Shown one piece after another: positions 42,808 to 45,512 of a stretch of DNA of 45,512 nucleotides. The DNA is from Hyphomicrobiales bacterium (lineage in GTDB: Bacteria > Pseudomonadota > Alphaproteobacteria > Rhizobiales > Beijerinckiaceae). The notes under the pieces are model-generated. The model was not told where the DNA came from and searched no databases. It saw nothing but the letters and a program-made list of their open reading frames with translations. The position numbers were made by a program, and so were the translations under genes. Position 1 is the first letter of the stretch. The number at the start of each line of letters is the position of its first letter. The DNA lies in assembly GCA_019237205.1 (NCBI GenBank), contig JAFAHO010000193.1:1-45512 (forward strand), given 5' to 3'.

Positions 42808-45209
42808 ATGGGCGTCTCCAACTGCTTTTGTGGCGGAAACGAATTGAATTCCAAGAGCTTGACCAAGAAACGCGCGGGCAGGGGACCGGACATTAACAGC
42901 GTGGCTATCAGGGAGATAACAGGTGGGGAAAGAGCAGGAACGGGAGCTTGCACACTGGCAGAGCGGCCGTTCGACGGCCAAGAGTTTCCGTTCGCATTCC
43001 TCGAAGCCTTCGGCAACAAGGAGACCACGATCAAGCGCCTCCGCAAGGGCAAGTCGAACAAGTCGGACTTGGGCGGCCTCCTTCAGACCAACAACATCCA
43101 TATCGCCGTCGCCCCGACCGGCGAGGTCGCGGCGACGCTCGACAAATTGAAGGCGAGTCCCGCGACGGCAAGGGCGAAGGCCAAGTTCATCCTGGCGACG
43201 GATGGAGAATGGCTCGAGGCCGAGGACCTTGGCGGCGGCGAGACGGTCGCTTGCGCTTATGCCGACTTTCCCGACCATTTCGGCTTCTTCCTGCCGCTCG
43301 CCGGCATCTCGACTGTCAAGCAGATCAGTGAGAACGCCTTCGACATCCGCGCGACGAGCCGACTCAACCGGCTCTATGTCGAGCTTTTGAAGGAGAATCC
43401 CGATCGGGGAACGGCCGCGCGCCGGCACGACATGAACCATTTCATGGCGCGGCTCATTTTCTGCTTTTTTTGCGGAAAAGACCGACATCTTCCTCGGCGA
43501 CGGGCTTTTCAGCGACACGATCGCGCAGATGAGCGAACGCAACTCGTCCAACACGCATGAGGTCATTGGCGCGATCTTCCGCGCGATGAACACGAAGGGC
43601 GCCGATCGCGCGGCGGCGAAACTGCCGCGCTGGGCGGACGCCTTTCCTTACGTGAATGGCGGTCTGTTCTCAGGGAGCCTCGACGCGCCACGCTTCAGCC
43701 GCGCCGCACGGTCCTATCTCCTGCACGTCGGCCGGCTCGACTGGACGAAAATCAACCCGGACATTTTCGGGTCGATGATTCAGGCGGTCGCCGAGGATGA
43801 GGAGCGCGGCGCGCTGGGGCTTCACTACACCAGCGTGCCGAACATTTGAAGGTGCTGAACCCGCTATTCCTAGACGAGTTGCGGGCGCGGCTGGAGGAAG
43901 CGGGCGACAATGCCCGCATGCTGCTCAACCTGCGCCGGCGCATGGCGCGGATCAGGGTGTTCGACCCGGCCTGCGGCTCGGGCAACTTCCTCGTCATCGC
44001 CTACAAGGAGATGCGGGCGATCGACGCGGTCATCAATGCCCGGCGCAAGGAGGAGGGGCGCAGGAGCGACATACCGCTCACCAATTTCCGCGGCATTGAA
44101 CTCCGCGACTTCCCGGCCGAGATCGCGCGCCTCGCCCTCATCATCGCCGAGTACCAGTGCGACGTGCTCTATCGCGGTCAGAAGGAGGCGTTGGCCGAGT
44201 TCCTGCCGCTCGATGCTGAGAACTGGATCACCTGCGGCAATGCCTTACGCCTCGACTGGCTGAGCGTGTGTCCGGCGACCGGGACGGGGGTGAGGCTGCA
44301 CGCGGACGACCTGTTTCATACACCGCTTGAGCAGACGCAGATCGATTTCGAGAACGAAGGGGGGGAGACATATATTTGCGGGAATCCGCCCTATCGTGGG
44401 TTCACCTGGCAATCGGGAGACCAAAAGTCAGACATCGAATCGATCTTCTCAGACCGAACAGGGAGTTGGAAGTCGCTTGACTATGTGACTGGGTGGTTCA
44501 TGAAAGCCGCCGACTACGGCACAAAAACCAATTCAGCAGCCGCTTTTGTCTCCACCAATTCAATCTGCCAAGGGGAGCAAGTGCCCATCCTTTGGCCCCT
44601 GATCCTGGGCCAAACGTGATTGTGGAATCTGTCTCTCGCGCGCCCTCAACCGAAGCGTCGATGGTGTGGGGCAATAAGCCGTCGGATGGCGGAAACCTGA
44701 TTTTATCCGCGTCTGAAGCCAACGACGCAATCGGCCGTGAGCCGTTCCTGTCCAAATTCATATTTGATTTTGTTGGTTCTCAGGAATTTGTGAGAGGTAT
44801 AGTTAAGTTAGGAGTTGCATCTGGATCGAAGATGCTGAGATCGACAACGCTGTAAGATCAGACTTCATCGCTGATCGAGTAGGCGCGGTTCGTGCAATGC
44901 GGTTGGCGAGCACGGCTACCTCGACGCAAGCATATGCCGACAAGTCTCACCGGTTCAGGCAAATTCAGGGGCGCAGTAAGAAACATGCGATCGTTGTCCC
45001 CAAGGTCACGTCAGAAACGCGCCCATATCTCCCAGTTGGCTTAATATTTTCGCGCTCTATCGTCTCCGACAACGCTTTTGCCCTCTACGACGCCCCCTCT
45101 GGAACATGGCGCTGATCGCCTCGCGCCTCGACCTCGTCTGGATCGCCACCGTCTGCGGCAAGCCGGAGACCCGATACCGCTCCTCCAACACACTCGGCTG
45201 GAACACCTT
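42808..45209 (+). pseudogene. MmeI-like (type IIL) DNA methyltransferase, multiply frameshifted and truncated
   Basis: Six consecutive pieces in changing frames rebuild one protein of the MmeI-like family. A (to 43471): PFAFLEAFGNKETTIKRL through GISTVKQI to MARLIFCFF. A run of seven T (43465-43471) shifts frame. B (to 43848): FAEKTDIFLGDGLFSD to LHYTSVPNI, then a one-base loss. C (43846-44606): SAM motif DPACGSGNFLVIAYKEM, catalytic NPPY, to STNSICQGEQVPILWPLI. An internal deletion of perhaps 200 bp follows. D (44607-about 44805): GPNVIVES, GGNLILSA, FVGSQEFVRGI. E (about 44811-45096): WIEDAEID to DNAFALYDAP, shifted by one base lost in a C run. F: WNMALIASRLDLVWIATVCGK to GWNT, cut by the IS110 end. 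It cannot make a working enzyme. The true start codon is unclear. GC falls in its 3' half. Confidence 0.85.
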
Positions 45210-45211
45210 GT

Positions 45212-45398
45212 GTCCGCAAAACGTGAGAAAGTGTGCGAACGGGCGGTTGCCTGAAGCAACCGCCCGTCGTCGGACCTGAGCCCGTGGCCACCTGAGGCGA
45301 AACCCTGCGGGGAAGCGAGGGACGGGTCTGGCGTCTTCCTCAACCCGAACAGTTGCATGGGCGCGAGAGCCCGAACGAGCAAGGAAGGGAGTGGGAGT
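45212..45398 (+). ncRNA. Structured leader of the IS110 element, candidate bridge RNA
   Basis: The non-coding stretch ahead of the transposase holds several stem-loops. There is a perfect 11-bp hairpin CGGGCGGTTGC-CTGAA-GCAACCGCCCG (45240-45266), possibly capped outside by GTCCG (45212-45216) with CGGAC (45271-45275). CGGGT/ACCCG follow at 45323-45347, and GGGC-GCGAGA-GCCC at 45359-45372. ACCTGAG occurs twice (45274-45280 and 45290-45296). IS110-subgroup elements encode their target/donor-pairing bridge RNA in this position. I did not find convincing guide matches to the insertion flank by eye. Confidence 0.45.
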
Positions 45399-45512
45399 AT
45401 GCCACAAGAGAAGCGAGTTGTCGGCCTTGATGTTGCAAAGAGCAAAGTCGACGCCTGCATTCGCTCGGCCAAGCGGCGCTTGTCGACGCCGGGCACGCCG
45501 GAAGGCCGGGCC
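45399..45512 (+). CDS. IS110-family transposase, N-terminal fragment
   Basis: 38 residues are visible, from the ATG at 45399 with AAGGAAGGGAG ahead. The sequence MPQEKRVVGLDVAKSKVDAC is the beginning of the RuvC-like DEDD domain; the Asp in GLDVAKSKVD is the first catalytic residue of IS110 recombinases. The frame is open to the window edge. It is co-directional with the broken methyltransferase gene it interrupts. Confidence 0.88.
   Translation, partial: MPQEKRVVGLDVAKSKVDACIRSAKRRLSTPGTPEGRA

Larger units (their letters stand above)
45210..45512 (+). mobile_element. IS110-family element, left end (runs off the window)
   Basis: Similarity to the methyltransferase stops after GWNT at about 45209, and an IS110 transposase starts at 45399, so the left junction is near 45208-45210 (flank ...AACACCTT / GTGTCCGC). 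IS110 elements lack terminal inverted repeats and insert at core dinucleotides, often CT, which is present at the flank (45207-45208). The right end is outside the window, so the boundary is inferred from loss of homology alone. Confidence 0.75.

Noticed and set aside
41479-43593. 704-codon minus-strand open frame over argE and the methyltransferase
   Set aside because: Antisense shadow; it crosses two unrelated plus-strand genes.

Overview
This is a high-GC chromosomal window from an alphaproteobacterium. The order metK, lnt, corC, ybeY, phoH, miaB, acyltransferase, rimI is the arrangement typical of Hyphomicrobiales (Rhizobiales). Protein style (type-B-like PutA without a DNA-binding domain, Rhizobiales-type periplasmic proteins, ilv genes, a Rhizobiales-style palindromic intergenic repeat) agrees. 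I cannot name the genus; a Beijerinckiaceae/Methylocystaceae-like or other free-living member is a guess.

Region 1 (1-7.5 kb): the tail of a PEP-CTERM-like exported protein, a small periplasmic protein, a TusA-family sulfur carrier, MobA (molybdenum cofactor guanylyltransferase), trifunctional-length PutA (proline to glutamate), a TetR regulator divergent from an SDR oxidoreductase, and a small membrane protein. Region 2 (7.6-8.4 kb) holds the wreck of a nitronate monooxygenase gene. Region 3 (8.5-21.5 kb, all minus strand): OpgG/D glucan synthesis protein, then a long co-directional convoy read argB, tsaB, rimI, acyltransferase, miaB, phoH, ybeY, corC, lnt, XRE regulator, metK, trmB. Many of these genes overlap by ATGA or nearly abut. 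They serve tRNA modification, ribosome and RNA maturation, lipoprotein and membrane lipid synthesis, and SAM supply.

Region 4 (21.6-29.7 kb) looks like methylated-amine catabolism. It holds a dimethylglycine/sarcosine dehydrogenase-like flavoprotein with a GcvT domain, a non-pyrrolysine MttB-family methyltransferase (the two separated by a palindromic repeat), and a BetA-like choline dehydrogenase. A divergent MmyB-like regulator and NAD-dependent epimerase-like gene sit in between. Together these could take choline to glycine betaine, dimethylglycine and sarcosine, although betaine aldehyde dehydrogenase and the corrinoid partners are not here. Region 5 (29.8-33.3 kb) is a branched-chain amino acid operon: a leader peptide with a transcription attenuator, acetolactate synthase large subunit, a threonine-dehydratase-like enzyme, and the small subunit. 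Region 6 (33.5-37.7 kb): an alpha/beta hydrolase converging on a xylFHG-type sugar ABC transporter.

Region 7 (38-41 kb) is a two-gene operon coding for an exported di-heme cytochrome c and an exported FG-GAP/ASPIC-UnbV (CRTAC1-like) beta-propeller protein. I know of no assigned role for this pair. apaG and an argE-type deacetylase follow. Region 8 (42.8-45.5 kb) is accessory DNA of visibly lower GC. It holds an MmeI-like (type IIL) DNA methyltransferase gene broken into six reading-frame pieces by single-base indels and an internal deletion. An IS110-family element interrupts its 3' end and runs off the window. The roughly 190 nt between the inferred element end and the transposase start is rich in stem-loops, as expected for an IS110 left end encoding a bridge RNA.

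The best candidates for something undescribed are the cytochrome/beta-propeller operon, the IS110 structured leader, and the ilv attenuator. No tRNA, rRNA or CRISPR array was seen. No gene-free stretch exceeds about 320 bases; the longest is 37675-37988.
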